Source: Gentiana macrophylla (taxonomy: Eukaryota; Streptophyta; Magnoliopsida; Gentianales; Gentianaceae). Taken from it: DNA of 64,000 bases. The DNA is taken from the NCBI GenBank assembly GCA_026214975.1, contig JAOBSW010000633.1:23705-87704 (forward strand), read 5' to 3'. The notes under the pieces are model-generated. The model saw only the letters and a list, made by a program, of their open reading frames with translations, made no database searches and had not been told where the DNA came from. The number at the start of each line of letters is the position of its first letter. Position 1 is the first letter of the stretch. Of the stretch, positions 1 to 15,200 are shown piece after piece. The position numbers and the translations under genes are program-made.

Positions 1-1486
1 AGAATGGCCTGGTACAAGGAATCAAAAATCACACCGTTAAGTACACTATGGGTACAAAAAAAGTACGAAAAAAGGTTTGTAATTATCTTTGAAGTAAAAA
101 TGTGATAACGATGTCATATCGACCAAAACGATAAATAAGGCACGCCGGCATAAAAGACATGCGAAACGGACACCCGAATGGCCTTGTAGAAGGAATCAAA
201 AATCATACAGTTAAGTAATCGGTGGGTATAAAAAAATACGAAATTTTTTTTTGTAATTTTCTTGGAAGTACTGATGTGATATCGACTAGAACGATAAATA
301 AGGCACGCCGGCGCAAAACGGACACCCGAATGGCCTTGTACAAGGAATCAAAAATCACACCGTTAAGTACAGGGTGGGTACAAAAAAAATACAAAAAAAC
401 ATTTGTAATTTTTTTTGAAGTACTGATGTGATATCAACCAGAACGATAAATAAGGCATGCCGGCCCAAACGGCATGCAAAACGGACACCCGAATGGCCTT
501 GTACAAGGAATCAAAAATCACACCGTTAAGTAATCTTTGGGGATAAAAAAAAGTACGAAAAAAAAGGTTTGTTATTTTCTTTGAAGTAACGATGTGATAT
601 CGACCACAACGATAAATAAGGCACGGCGGTGCAAACGGTAGGCACAACGGAGAGCAGAATGGCCTTGTACAAGGAATCGAAAATCACACCGTTCAGTAAT
701 CCGAGGGTACAAAAAAAGTACAAAAAAAGGTATGTAATTCTCTTTGAAGTAACGATGTGTTATGGACCAGAAAGTTAAATAAGAAACATCGGCGCAAACG
801 GCATACAAAATGGACAACCGAATGGCCTTGTACAAGGAATCAAAAATCACACCGTTAACTACTCCGTGGGTACAAAAAAAAGTACGATATTACCCACAAC
901 GATAAATATGGCACCGCGGTGCAAACACCATGTGAAACGGACACTAGAATGGCATTGTACAAGGAATCAAAAATCACACCGTTAAGTACTCTATATGCAC
1001 CGAAAATGTACGAAAAAGAACATTTGTAATTTTATTTGAAATAATGATGTGATATCGACCAGGACAATAAATAAGGCATACCGGCACAAATGACAAGCAA
1101 AACGGAGACCAGAATGGCCTTGTACTAGGTATCAAAAATTACACCGTTAAATACTCTATGGGTACAAAAAAAAAGTCCGAAAAAAAGGTTTGTAATTATA
1201 TTTGAAGTAACGATGTGATATCAACCACAACGATAAATAAGGCACGGCGGTGCAAACGGCTGGCAAAACGGACACTAGAATGACCTTGTACAAGGAATCA
1301 AAAATCTCACCGTTAAGTACTCTATGGGTACAAAAAAAAGTACGAAAAAAGGTTTGTAATTATCTTTGAAGTAACTATGTGATATTGATCAGAAAGTTAA
1401 ATAAGACAAATAGGTGCAAACGGCAGGCAAAACGGACACTAGAATGGCCTTGTACAAGGAATCAAAAATCACACTGTTAAGTACTC
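1..1486 (+). repeat. Satellite array, segment 1 (about 165-bp monomers, forward orientation)
   Basis: The landmark TGGCCTTGTAC or a close variant recurs near 331, 494, 660, 823, 950, 1115, 1281 and 1445, a period of about 163-166 bp. A typical monomer has, in order, the palindrome CCTTGTACAAGG, AATCAAAAATCACACCGTTA, a run of A bases between two GTAC sites, TTTGTAATT, TTTGAAGTA, GATGTGATATCGACC, ATAAATAAG, a GC-richer CGGCG block, and AAACGGACAC. The monomer between about 823 and 950 is short (127 bp): it jumps from the A tract straight to GATATTACCCACAACG. The window opens inside the array. No protein-coding function is apparent; the reverse-strand open frames are a by-product of a period divisible by three. 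Confidence 0.95.
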
Positions 1487-2072
1487 TGACGATACATGGT
1501 TTCACTCCCTCCACGTGTCGTCTATCGGTTGGTCATCACATTATGAATGAGCAACAACATACTCATGTCGAGACCCAGGACCGAGGCTAGGGCCATCTAA
1601 CTGGCTCCAGGTTACGGCTATCGACTTCCGAGCAGTGTGAGATGACAAGTCCATAAGGATAGAGTCCACACCAGCTAGCAGTGTAAGACAATGAGTCTAG
1701 GGTCGATCACCGCAAGTCGGCAGTATCGACACCGAGGACAGAGTCCGCGCCAGCTGTCCAGGCCCACCCACAGCGATAGCTTGGGCAAGGGTCAAGGCCC
1801 ATTTAAGGGTAAAGATGACAATAACACAAGCCGACTTAACCCTAGGGTTTAGGCAAGTATTGTCGTTATAAATACCCCCAATCCAGGAACTACGTAAGGC
1901 TTGATTCCTGGAACAAAACAGGATACGTAGGCAATCTAAGATACAGTCTTGGACTCAGCCGCATACATAAAACCCACCCCCTCATTCCTTTTTGGCATTA
2001 GGGTTCTTGTGTGTTCATCACTAGATTAAATTAGGGCTCAAATCATTAAGGTGACATAATTTGTCATCGTCA
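1487..2072 (+). mobile_element. Solo LTR of an LTR retrotransposon (586 bp)
   Basis: This non-satellite block starts TGACGAT and ends ATCGTCA, a perfect 7-bp terminal inverted repeat with the canonical TG...CA ends. It is flanked by the 5-bp target-site duplication TACTC at 1482-1486 and 2073-2077; removing the block and one TACTC restores a normal satellite monomer. No internal region, primer site or second LTR is present, so it is best read as a solo LTR left by LTR-LTR recombination. The TATAAATA box at 1867 sets the sense strand. The family is not identified; no other copy occurs in the window. Confidence 0.88.
1867..1874 (+). promoter_or_regulatory. TATA box of the solo LTR
   Basis: TATAAATA followed by CCCCC lies about 380 bp into the 586-bp LTR. 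This is the usual place for the U3 promoter of a plant LTR retrotransposon. Whether it is active cannot be told from sequence. Confidence 0.55.
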
Positions 2073-5000
2073 TACTCTATGGGTACAAAAAAAAGTATGA
2101 AAAAAAGATTTGCAATTATCTTTGAAGTAACGATGTGATATCGACCACAACAATAAATAAGTCACGGCGGAGTAAATGGCATGCATAATGGTCACCCGAA
2201 TGACCTTGTACAAGGAATCAAAAATCACACCGTTAAGTAATCGGTGGGTATAAAAATAGTATGAAAAAAAGGTTTGTAATTATCTTTGAAGTAACGATGT
2301 GATATCGACCACAATGATAAATAAGTCACGGTGGTGTAAACGGCATGCTAAACGGACACCCGAATGGCCTTGTACAAGGAATCAAAAATGACACCGTTAA
2401 GTAATCGATGGGAATAAAAAAAAGTATGAAAAAAACGGTTTGTAATTATCTTTGAAGTAACGATGTGATATCGACCACAACGATAAATAAGGCACGGCGG
2501 TGCAAACGGGGGGAAAAACGGACACTAGAATGGCCTTGTACAAGGAATCAAAAATCACACCGTTAAGTAATCGGTACAAAAAGTACGTAAATTTTTTTGT
2601 AGTTTTCTTTGAAATCATGATGTGATTTCGACGTAACGATAAATAAGGCACGACGGCACCAAAGAAAACGGACACCGAATGGCCTTGTACAAGGAACCAA
2701 AAATCACACCATTAAGTAATCGATGGGTATGAAAAAAGTACGAAAAAACGTTTGTAATTCTCTTTGAAGTAACTTTGTGATATCGACCACAACGATAAAT
2801 AAGGCATGGCGGCGCAAATGGCATGCGGAATGGACACCAAAATGGCCTGGTATAAGGAATCAAAAATCACACCATTAAGTAATCGGTGGGTATAAAAAAA
2901 AGTACGAAAAATAAAGGTTTGTAATTATCTTTTAAGTAATGATGTGATATCGACCACAACGATAAATAAGGCACGCCGGTGCAAACGGCATGTGAAACGG
3001 ACACCCGAATGACCTTGTACAAGGAATCAAAAATCACACCGTTATGTAATCATTGGGTACGAAAAAAAGTACGAAAAAAAACGTTTGTAATTCTCTTTGA
3101 AGTAACGATGTGATATGGACCAAAACGTTAAATAAGGCACGGCGGCGTAAACGGTATGTGAAATGGACACCCGAATGGCCTTGTACAAGGAATCCAAAAT
3201 CACACCGTTAAATAATCATTGGGTACAAAAAAAGTACGAAAAAACGGTTTGTAATTATCTTTGAAATAACTATGTGATATCGACCAGAAAGTTAAATAAG
3301 ACAAATCGGTGTATAGGCTTGCGAAACGGACACCCGAATGGACTTGTACAAGGAATAAAAAATCACACCGTTAAGTAATCGGTGGGTATAAAAAAAGTAC
3401 GAAAAAAAAGGTTTTTAATTTTCGTTGAAGTAACGATGTGATATCGACAAGAACGATAAATAAAGCACTCCGACGTAAACGGCAGGTGAAACGGACACCC
3501 GAATGGCTTTGTACAAGGAATCAAAAATCACACCGTTCAGTACACTATAGGGACAAAAAAAGTACGGAAAAAATGGTTTGTAATTATCTTTGAAGTAACT
3601 ATGTGATATCGACCAGATAGTTAAATAAGACACGTCGGCACAGACGGCATGCAAAACGGACAACCGAATGGCCTTGTACAAGGGATCAAAAATCACACCA
3701 TTATGTACTCTATGCGTACAACGAAAATTACGAAAAAAATGTTTGTAATTTTCTAAGAAGTACTGATGTGATATCGACCAGAATGATAAATAAGGCATGC
3801 CGGTGTAAACGGCATGTGAAACGGATACCAAATGGCTATGTACAAGGAATCAAAAATCACACTGTTAAGGTTTGTAATTTTCTTTGAAGTACTGATGTGA
3901 TATCGACCAGAACGATAAATAAGACAAATCGGCGTAAACGGCATTCGAAACGGACACTAGAATGGCCTTGTACAAGGAATCAAAAATCGCACCGTTAAGT
4001 AATCATTGTGTACAAAAAAAAGTACGAAAAAAAACCTTTGTAGGTCTCTTTGAAGTAACTATGTCCTGGTACAAGGAATCAAAAATCACACCGTTAAGTA
4101 ATCGGTGGGTACATAAAAGTTACGAAAAAAAAGTTTGTAATTATCTTTGAAGTACTGATGTGATATCAACAAAAACGATAACTAAAGCACGGTGGAGCAA
4201 ACGGCATGCGAAACGGATACTAGAATAGCCTTGTACAAGGAATAAAAAATCACACCGTTAAGTAATAATTGAGTAAAAAAAAGTACAAATTTTTTTTTGG
4301 TATTTTCTTTGAAGTACTGATGTGATATCGACCAGAATTATAAATAAGTTACACTGGCGGAAACGGCAAGCAAAACGGAGACCCGAATGGCCTTGTAAAA
4401 GGAATAAAAAATCACACCGTTAAGTAATCGGCGGGTACAAAAAAAGTTCGAAAAAAGGTCTGTAATTATCTATGAAGTAACGATGTGATATCGACCACAA
4501 CGATAAATAAGGCACGTCGGTGTAAATGGCATGCGAAACGGACACCCGAATGGCCTTGTACAAGGAATAAAAAATCACACCGTTAGTTAAATAAGATACG
4601 GCGGTTAAAACGGCAGGAAAAACGCACACCAGAATGGCCTTACACAAGGAATCAAAAATCACACCGTTAAGTAATCGGTGGGTACAAAAAAAGTACGAAA
4701 AAAAAGTTTGTAATTTCCTTTGAAGTACTGATGTGATATCGACCACAACGTTAAATAAGACACGGCGGCGTAAACAGCGCGCAAAATGGACACCCGAATG
4801 GCCGTGTAAAATGAATAAAAAATCACACCGGTATGTAATCGGTGGGTACAAAAAAAGTACGAAAAAAAAGTTTGTAATTTTCTTTTAAGTAGTGATGTGA
4901 TATCGACCAGAATGATAAATAAGGCACGTCAGTGCAAACGGCATGCAAAACGGACACCCGAATGGCCTTGTACAAGGAATCAAAAATCACACCCTTAAGT

Positions 5001-8000
5001 AATCTATGGGTATGAAATCATTACGAAAAATAGGGTTGTGATTTTCTTCGACGTAACGATGTGATCTCGACCAGAACGTTAAATAAGGCACGGCGGCGTA
5101 AACGGCATGCGAAACGGATACCCGAATGGCCTTGTACAAGGAATCAAAAATCACACATTTAAGTACTCTATGGGTACAAAAAATGTACGAAAACAAGTTG
5201 GTAATTTTCTTTGAAGTACTGATGTGATATCGACCAGAACGATAAATAAGGCACGCCAGCGCAAACGGCAAGCAAAACGGAGACCCGATTGGCCTTGTAC
5301 AAGGAATCAAAAGTCACACCGTTAAGTAATCGGTAGGGTACAAGATAAGTACAAAAAAAACGTTTGTAATTATCTTTGTTGTAACGATGTGACATCGACC
5401 ACAACGATAAATAAGGCACGTCAGTGCAAACGGCATGTGAAACGGACACTAGAATGGCCTTGTACAAGGAATCTTAAATGACACCGTTAAGTATTCTATG
5501 GGTACAAAAAAAAGTACGGAAAAAAGGTTTGTAATTATCTTTGAAGTAATGATGTGATATCGACCACAATGATAAATTAGGCATGGCAGTGCAAACGGCA
5601 GGCGAAACGGACACCCGAATGTCCTTGTACAAGCAATCAAGAATCATACCGTTAAGTAATCGGTGGGTATAGAAAAGTACGAAAAAAAGGTTTGTAATTA
5701 TCTTTGAAGTAACGATGTGATATCGACCAGAACAATAAATAAGGCACGGCGGTGCAAACGGCAGACAAAACGGACACCCGAATGGCCTTGTACAAGGAAT
5801 CAAAAATCACACCGTTAAGTAATCATAGGGTACAAAAAAAGAACGAAAAAAATGTTTGTCATTTTTTTTGAACTACTGATGTGATATCGCCCAAGATGAT
5901 AAATAAGACAAATCGGCGTTCATGCCATGCGAAACAGACACCCTAATGGCCTTGTACAAGGAATCAAAAATCACACCGTTAAGTACTCTATGGGTACAAA
6001 AGAAAAGTACGACAAAAAATGTTTGTAATTTTCTTTGAAGTAACTATGTGATATCGACCATAAAGTTAAATAAGACAAATCGCCGTAAACGGCATGCGAA
6101 ATGGACACTAGAATGGCCTTGTACAAGGAATCAAAAATCACACCGTTATGGGTACAAAAAGTATGAAAAACATTATGTACTCAATGGGTACAAAGAAAAT
6201 ACTGAAAAAACGCTTGTAATTCACTTTGAGGTAACAAGGTGATATCGACCGTAAAGTTAAATAATACGCGTCCGGCGCAAACGGCATGCAAAACGGAAAC
6301 CGAATGGCCTTGTACAAGGAATCAAAAATCACACCGTTAAGTACTCTGTGGGTACAAAAAAAGTACAAAAAAAAGGTTGTAATTATCTTTGAAGTACTGA
6401 TGTGATATCGGCCACAACGATAAATAAGGCACGGCGGTGCAAAAGGCAGGCAAAACGGACGCTAGAATGGCCTTGTACAAAGAATCAAAAATCACCATTA
6501 AGTACTCTATGGGTACAAAAAAAGTACGAAAAAAAACGTTTGTAATTTTCTTTGAAGTACTGATGTTATATCGACTAGAACGAAAAATAAGGAACACCGG
6601 CGCAAACGGCAAGCAAAACGGTGACAAGAATGGCCTTGTACAAGGAATCAAAAATCACACCGTTAAGTAATCGGTGGGTAAAAAAAAGTACGAAAAAAAG
6701 GTTTGTAATTATATTAGAAGTAACGATGTGATATCGACCACAACGATAAATATGGCTCAGCGGTGCAAACGGCAGGTTAAACGGACACCCGAATGGCCTT
6801 GTACAAGGTATCAAAAATCAAACCGTTAAGTAATCGGTGGGTATTTAAAAAGTACGAAAAAAAAGGTTTGTAATTTACTTTGAAGTAACGATGTGATATC
6901 GACCACAACGATAAATAAGGCACGGCGGTGCAAACGGCAGGCGAAACGGACACCCGAATGGCCTTGTACAATGAATAAAAAATCACACCGTTAAGTACTC
7001 TTATGTGTATAAAAAAGTACGTAAAAACGTTTGTAATTTTCATTGAAGTAGTGATGTCATATAGACATGAACAATAAATACGGCACGCCGGCGCAAAACG
7101 GCATTTAAATGGACACTAGAATGGCCTTGTACAAGGAATCAAAAGTCACACCGTTATGTACACTATGGGTACAAAAAAAAGTATGAAAAAAACGTTTGTA
7201 ATTTTCTTTGAAGTAATGTTGTGATATCGACCAGAACGATAAATAAGGCACGGTGGTGCAAACGGCAAGCAAAACGGAGACCAGAATGGCCTTGTACAAG
7301 GAATCAAAAATTACATCGTTATGTACTCTATGGGTATGAAAAAGTATGAAAAAATGGTTTGTAATATTTGGTGAAGTAACGATGTGATATCGACCAGAAA
7401 GTTAATAAGACACGTCGGTGCAAATGGCATGCAAAAAAGACACCCGAATGGAATTGTACAAGGAATCAAAAATCACACCGTTAAGCAATCTATGGGTATG
7501 AAAAAAGTACAAAAAATAAGGTTGTGATTTTATTCGACGTAACGATGTGATATCGACCAGAACGTTGAATAAGTCATGGCGGCGCAAACGGCATGCGAAA
7601 TGGACACCAGAATGGCCTTGTACAAGGAATCAAAAATCACACCGTTAAGTACTCTATGGGTACAAAAAAGTACGAAAAAAAGTTTGTAATTTTCTTTGAA
7701 GTACTTATGTGAGATCGACCAGAACGATAAATAAGTCATGTCGGTGCAAACGGTAGGCAAAACGGACACCCGAATGGCCTTGTACAAGGAATCAAAAATC
7801 ACACCGTTAAGTAATCATTGGGTACAAAAAAAAGTACGAAAAAAAAACATTTGTAATTTTCATTGAAGTACTGATGTGATATCGACCCGAACGATAAATA
7901 TGACAAATCGGCGTAAACGGCATGCAAAACGGACACCCGAATGGCCTTGTACAAGGAATAAAAAATCACACCGTTAAGTACAATATGGGTACAAAAAAAA

Positions 8001-9099
8001 GTATGACAAAAACTGTTTGTATTTTTCTTTGAAGTAACTATATGATATTGACCAGAAAGTTAAATAAGACAAATCGGAGTAAACGGCATACGAAACGGAC
8101 ACTAGAATGGCCTTGTTCAAGGAATCAAATATCACACCGTCAAGTAATCATTGGGTACAAAAAAACATACGAAAAAAAATGTTTGTAATTCTCTTTGAAG
8201 TAACTATGTGATATTGACCAGAAAGTTAAATAAAACAAATTGGCGTAAACGGCATGCGCAATGGACACCCGAATGGCCTTGTACAAGGAATCAAAAATCA
8301 CACCGTGAAGAAATCGGTGGGTACAAAAAAAGTTCGAAAAAATGGTTTGTAATTTTCTTTGAAGTAACGATGTGTTATCGACCAGAAAGTTAAAGAAGAC
8401 ATGTAAGCGCAAACGGTATGCAAAACGGACAACCGAATGGCCTTTTACATGGAATCAAAAATCACACCGTTATGCACTATATGGGTACAAAAAAAAAGTA
8501 CAAAAAAACGTTTGTAATTCTCTTTGAAGTAACAATGTGATATCGACCAGAAAGTTAAATAAGACACGTCGGCGCAAGCGGCATGCAAAACTGATACTCG
8601 AATGGCCTTGTACAAGGAATCAAAAATCACACCGTTAAGTACTCGGTGGGCACAAAAAAAGTACGGAAAAAAAGTTTTGTAATTATGTTTGAAGTACTGA
8701 TGTGATATCGACCACAACGATAAATAAGGCACGGCGGTTCAAAAGGCTGGCAAAACTGACACTAGAATGACCTTGTACAAAGAATCAAAAATCACCGTTA
8801 AATACTCTATGGGTACGAAAAAAAGTACGAAAAAAAACGTTTGTAATTTTCTTTGAAGTACTGATGTGATATCGACCAAAACGATAAATAAGGCACGCCG
8901 GCACAAACGGCAAGTAAAACGGAGACCAGAATGGCCTTGTACAAGGAATCTAAAATCACACAGTTAAGTAATCGGTGGGTATAAAAAAAATACGAAAAAA
9001 AAGGTTTGTAATTATCTTTGAAGTAACGATGTGATATCGACCACAACGATAAATAAGGCACGGCGGTGCAAACGGTAGGCCAAACGGACACCCGAATGG

Positions 9100-12000
9100 C
9101 CTTGTACAAGGAATCAAAAATCACACCGTTAAGTAATCGGTGGGTATAAAAAAGTACGAAAAAAAGGTTTGTAATTTTCTTTGAAGTAACGATGTGATAT
9201 CGACCACAACGAAAAATAAGGCACGGCGGTGCAAACGGCAGGAGAAACGGACACCCGAATGGCCTTGTACAAGGAATCAAAAATCACACCGTTAAGTACT
9301 CTATGGGTATAAAAAAAACTACGAAAAAAACGTTTGTAATTTTCTTTGAAGTACTGATGTGATATCGACATGAACGATAAATAAGGCACGCCGGCGCAAA
9401 CTGCAGGAGAAACAGACACTAGAATGACCTTGTACAAGGAATCAAAAATCACACCGTTAAGTACTCGGTGGGTATAAAAAAAGTATGAAAAAAAAGTTTG
9501 TAATTATCTTTGAAGCACTGATGTGATATCGACCAGAAAGATAAATAGGGCACGGCGGTGCAAACGGCAGGCGAAACGGAATGGCCTTGTACAAGAAATC
9601 AAAAATCACACCGTCTATGGGTACAAAAAAAAGTACGAAAAAAAAAACGTTTGTAATTTTCTTTGAAGTACTGATGTGATATCGACCAGAACGATAAATA
9701 AGGCACGGCGGTGCAAACACCAATAAGTACTCGGTGGGTATTAAAAAAGTACGAAAAAAATGTTCGTAATTATCTTTGAAGTACTGATGTGATATCGACC
9801 ATAACGATAAATTATGCATGGCGGTGAAAACGGCAGGCGAAACGGACACCCGAATGACCTTGTACAAGGAATCAAAAATCACACCGTTAAGTACTCTATG
9901 GGTACAAAAAAATATGAAAAACAAGGTTGGTAATTTTCTTTGAAGTACTGATGTGATATCGACCAGAACGATAAATAAGGCACGACGGTGCAATCGGCAA
10001 GCAAAACGGAGACCATAATGGCCTTGTACAGGAAATTAAAAATCACACCGTTATGTACTCTATGGGTATGAGAAAAGTACCAAAAAAATGGTTTGTATTT
10101 TTCTGTGAAGTAACGATGCGATATCGACCAGAAAGTAAAATAAGACTCGTCGGCGCAAACGATAAATAAGGCACGGCGGTGCAAACGGCATGCGAAACGG
10201 ACACCAGAATGGCCTTGTACAAGGAATTAAAAATCACACCGTTAAGTACTCAATGGGTACAAAAAAAAGTACGAAAAAAACGTAGTAATTTTCTTTGAAG
10301 TACTGATGTGATATCGACCAGAACGATAAATAAGGAACGCCGGCGCAAACGGCAAACAAAACGGAGACCAGAATGGCCTTGTACAAGGTATCAAAAATCA
10401 CACCGTTAAGTACTCTATGGGAACAAAAAAAAGTACGAAAAAAAAAGTTTTGTAATTATCTTTGAAGTAACGATGTGATATCGACCACAACGATAAATAA
10501 GGCACAGCGGTGGAAACGGCAGGCAAAACGGACACTAGAATGGACTTGTACAATGAATCAAAAATCACACCGTTAAGTACTCTATGGGTACAAAAAAAAG
10601 TACGGAAAAAAGGTTTGTAATTATCATTGAAGTAACGATGTGATATCGACCAGAACGATAAATAAGGCACGCCGGCGCAAACGGCATGCGAAACGGACAC
10701 AAGAATGGCCTTGTACAAGGAATCTAAAATCACACCGTTAAGTAATCGGTGGGTATAAAAAGTATGAAAAAAGTTTGTAATTATCTTTGAGTGATATCAA
10801 CCAGAAAGTTAAATAAGACAAATCGGTTCAAACGGAAGGCAAAACGAACACTAGATTGGCCTTGTACTAGGAATCAAAAATCACATAGTTAAGTACTCGA
10901 TGGGTACAAAAAAAAGTACGGAAAAAAAGGTTTCTAATTATCTTTGAAGTAACGCTGTGATCTCGACCACAACGATAAATAAGGCACGGCGGTGTAAACG
11001 GCATGCGAAACGGACACCCGAATGGCCTTGTACAAGGAATCAAAAATCACACCGTTAAGTAATCGGTGGGTATAAAAAAGTATGAAAAAAAGGTTTGTAA
11101 TTATCTTTGAAATTAGGATGCGATATCGACCACGACGATAAATAAGGCACGGCAAAGGCAAAAAAGCGAGCAAACGGACACTAGAATGGCCTTGTACAAG
11201 GAATCAAAAATCACACCATTAAGTAATCGGTGGATACAAAAAGAGTACGAAAAAAAGTTTGTAATTATCTTTGAAGTACTGATGTGATATCGACCATTGA
11301 TTGATAAATAAGGCAAGGCAGAGAAACGGACACCCGAATGGCCTTATACAAGGAATCAAAATCACACCGTTAATACTCTATGGGTACAAAAAAAAGTATG
11401 AAAAAACGTTTGTAATTTTCTTTGAAGTACTGATGTGATATCGACTAGAACGATAAATAAGGCATGGCGGTACAAACAATAAGCAAAACAGATACCAGAA
11501 TGGCCTTGTACAAGAAATCAAAAATCACACCATTATGTACTCTGTGGGTATGAAAAAGGTACGAAAAAAATGGTTTGTAATTTTTCGTGAAGTAACGATG
11601 TGATATCGACTGAGAAAGTTAAATAAGTCACGTCGGCACAAACGGCATGCAAACGGACACCGAATGGCCTTGTACAAGGAATCAAAAATCACACCGTTAA
11701 GTAATCTATGGGTATGAAAAAATATGAAAAATAAGGTTGTGATTTTTTCGACGTAACGATGTGACATCGATCGTAACATTGAATAAGGCACGGCGGTGCA
11801 AACGGCATGCGAAATGGACACCGTAATGGCCTTGTACAAGGAATCAAAATCACACCGTTAAGTACTCTATCGGTACAAAAATCTACGGAAAAAGTTTGTA
11901 ATTTTCTTTGAAGTACTGATGTGAGATCGACCAGGACAATAAATAAGGCACGCCGGCGCAAACAACAAGCAAAATGGAAGCCAGAATGGCCTTGTACAAA

Positions 12001-12290
12001 AAATCAAAAATCAAACGTTAAGTAATCGGTGGGTACAAAAAAAGTACAAAAAACAACGTTTGTAATTCTCTTTGAAGTAACATGTCATATCGACCACAAC
12101 GATAAACGGCGGTGCAAACGGCAGGCAAAACGGACACTAGAATGGCCTTGTACAAGGAATCAAAAATCACACCGTTAAGTACTCTACGGGTACAAAAAAA
12201 GGTTTGTAATTTTATTTGAAGTAACGATGTGATATCGACCAGAAAGTTAAATAAGACACGTCGGTGCAAACAGCATGCAAAACGGACACC
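9100..12290 (+). repeat. Tandem duplication of satellite block, copy A (about 3.19 kb)
   Basis: The run of about 19 monomers here recurs with the same order of variants and rare mutations about 3190-3197 bp downstream. Diagnostic shared oddities are a CGAAAAATAAGGC monomer near 9205, a monomer cut to CACCGTCTATGGG near 9610, and a fused monomer GCAAACACCA joined to TAAGTACTCGG near 9715. The block ends with a shortened GATAAACGGCGG monomer near 12100. Outer boundaries were placed by eye and may be off by tens of bases. Confidence 0.85.
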
Positions 12291-15200
12291 CGAATGGCCT
12301 TGTACAAGGAATCAAAAATCACACCGTTAAGTAATCGGTGGGTATAAAAAAGTACGAAAAAAAGGTTTGTAATTTTCTTTGAAGTAACGATATGATATCG
12401 ACCACAACGAAAAATAAGGCACGGCGGTGCAAACGGCAGGAGAAACGAACACCCGAATGGCCTTGTACAAGGAATCAAAAATCACACCGTTAAGTACTCT
12501 ATGGGTATAAAAACTACTAAAAAACGTTTGTAATTTTCTGAAGAAATCTGCGATGTGATATCGACATGAACGATAATTAAGGCACGCCGGCGCAAACTGC
12601 AGGAGAAACAGACACTAGAATGACCTTGTACAAGGAATCGAAAATCACACCGTTAAGTACTCGGTGGGTATAAAAAAAGTATGAAAAAAAAAGTTTGTAA
12701 TTATCTTTGAAGCACTGATGTGATATCGACCAGAAAGATAAATAAGGCAGGGCGGTGCAAACGGCAGGCGAAATGGAATGGCCTTGTACAAGGAATCAAA
12801 AATCACACCGTCTATGGGTACAAAAAAAAGTACGAAAAAAAAAACGTTTGTAATTTTCTTTGAAGTACTGATGTGATATCGACCAGAACGATAAATAAGG
12901 CACGGCGGTGCAAACACCATTAAGTACTCGGTGGGTATTAAAAAAGTACGAAAAAAATGTTCGTAATTATCTTTGAAGTACTGATGTGATATCGACCAGA
13001 ACGATAAATTATGCATGGCGGTGAAAACGGCAGGCGAAACGGACACCCGAATGACCTTGTACAAGGAATCAAAAATCACACCGTTAAGTACTCTATGGGT
13101 ACAAAAAAATATGAAAAACAAGGTTGGTAATTTTCTTTGAAGTACTGATGTGATATCGACCAGAACGATAAATAAGGCACGACGGTGCAATCGGCAAGCA
13201 AAACGGAGACCATAATGGCCTTGTACAGGAAATTAATAATCACACCGTTATGTACTCTATGGGTATGAGAAAAGTACCAAAAAAATGGTTTGTATTTTTC
13301 TGTGAAGTAACGATGCGATATCGACCAGAAAGTAAAATAAGACTCGTCGGCGCAAACGATAAATAAGGCACGGCGGTGCAAACGGCATGCGAAACGGACA
13401 CCAGAATGGCCTTGTACAAGGAATTAAAAATCACACCGTTAAGTACTCAATGGGTACAAAAAAGTACGATAAAAACGTAGTAATTTTCTTTGAAGTACTG
13501 ATGTGATATCGACGAACGATAAATAAGGAACGCCGGCGCAAACGGCAAACAAAACGGAGACCAGAATGGCCTTGTACAAGGTATCAAAAATCACACCGTT
13601 AAGTACTCTATGGGAACAAAAAAGTACGAAAAAAAGTTTTGTAATTATCTTTGAAGTAACGATGTGATATCGACCACAACGATAAATAAGGCACAGCGGT
13701 GGAAACGGCAGGCAAAACGGACACTAGAATGGACTTGTACAATGAATCAAAAATCACACCGTTAAGTACTCTATGGGTACAAAAAAAAGTACGGAAAAAG
13801 GTTTGTAATTATCATTGAAGTAACGATGTGATATCGACCAGAACGATAAATAAGGCACGCCGGCGCAAACGGCATGCGAAACGGACACAAGAATGGCCTT
13901 GTACAAGGAATCTAAAATCACACCGTTAAGTAATCGGTGGGTATAAAACGTATGAAAAAAGTTTGTAATTATCTTTGAGTGATATCAACCAGAAAGTTAA
14001 ATAAGACAAATCGGTTCAAACGGAAGGCAAAACGAACACTAGATTGGCCTTGTACTAGGAATCAAAAATCACATAGTTAAGTACTCGATGGGTACAAAAA
14101 AAAGTACGGAAAAAAGGTTTCTAATTATCTTTGAAGTAACGCTGTTATCTCGACCACAACGATAAATAAGGCACGGCGGTGTAAACGGCATGCGAAACGG
14201 ACACCCGAATGGCCTTGTACAAGGAATCAAAAATCACACCGTTAAGTAATCGGTGGGTATAAAAAAGTATGAAAATAAAGGTTTGTAATTATCTTTGAAA
14301 TAAGGATGCGATATCGACCACGACGATAAATAAGGCACGGCAGTGCAAACAGCAGGCAAAACGGACACTAGAATGGCCTTGTACAAGGAATCAAAAATCA
14401 CACCATTAAGTAATCGGTGGATACAAAAAGTGTACGAAAAAAGTTTGTAATTATCTTTGAAGTACTGATGTGATATCGACCAGATTGATAAATAAGGCAA
14501 GGCAGGAGAAACGGACACCCGAATGGCCTTATACAAGGAATCAAAAATCACACCGTTAATACTCTATGGGTACAAAAAAAAGTATGAAAAAAACGTTTGT
14601 AATTTTCTTTGAAGTACTGATGTGATATCGACTAGAACGATAAATAAGGCATGGCGGTACAAACAATAAGCAAAACAGATACCAGAATGGCCTTGTACAA
14701 GAAATAAAAAATCACACCGTTATGTACTCTGTGGGTATGAAAAAGGTACGAAAAAAATGGTTTGTAATTTTCTGTGAAGTAACGATGTGATATCGACCAG
14801 AAAGTTAAATAAGTCACGTCGGCACAAACGGCATGCAAAACGGACACCCGAATGGCCTTGTACAAGGAATCAAAAATCACACCGTTAAGTAATCTATGGG
14901 TATGAAAAAAATATGAAAAATAAGGTTGTGATTTTCTTCGACGTAACGATGTGACATCGATCAGAACATTGAATAAGGCACGGCGGTGCAAACGGCATGC
15001 GAAATGGACACCAGAATGGCCTTGTACAAGGAATCAAAAATCACACCGTTAAGTACTCTATGGGTACAAAAAAGTACGAAAAAAAAGTTTGTAATTTTCT
15101 TTGAAGTAATCGATGTGAGATCGACCCAGACAATAAATAAGGCACGCCGGCGCAAACAACAAGCAAAATGGAAGCCAGAATGGCCTTGTACAAAAATCAA

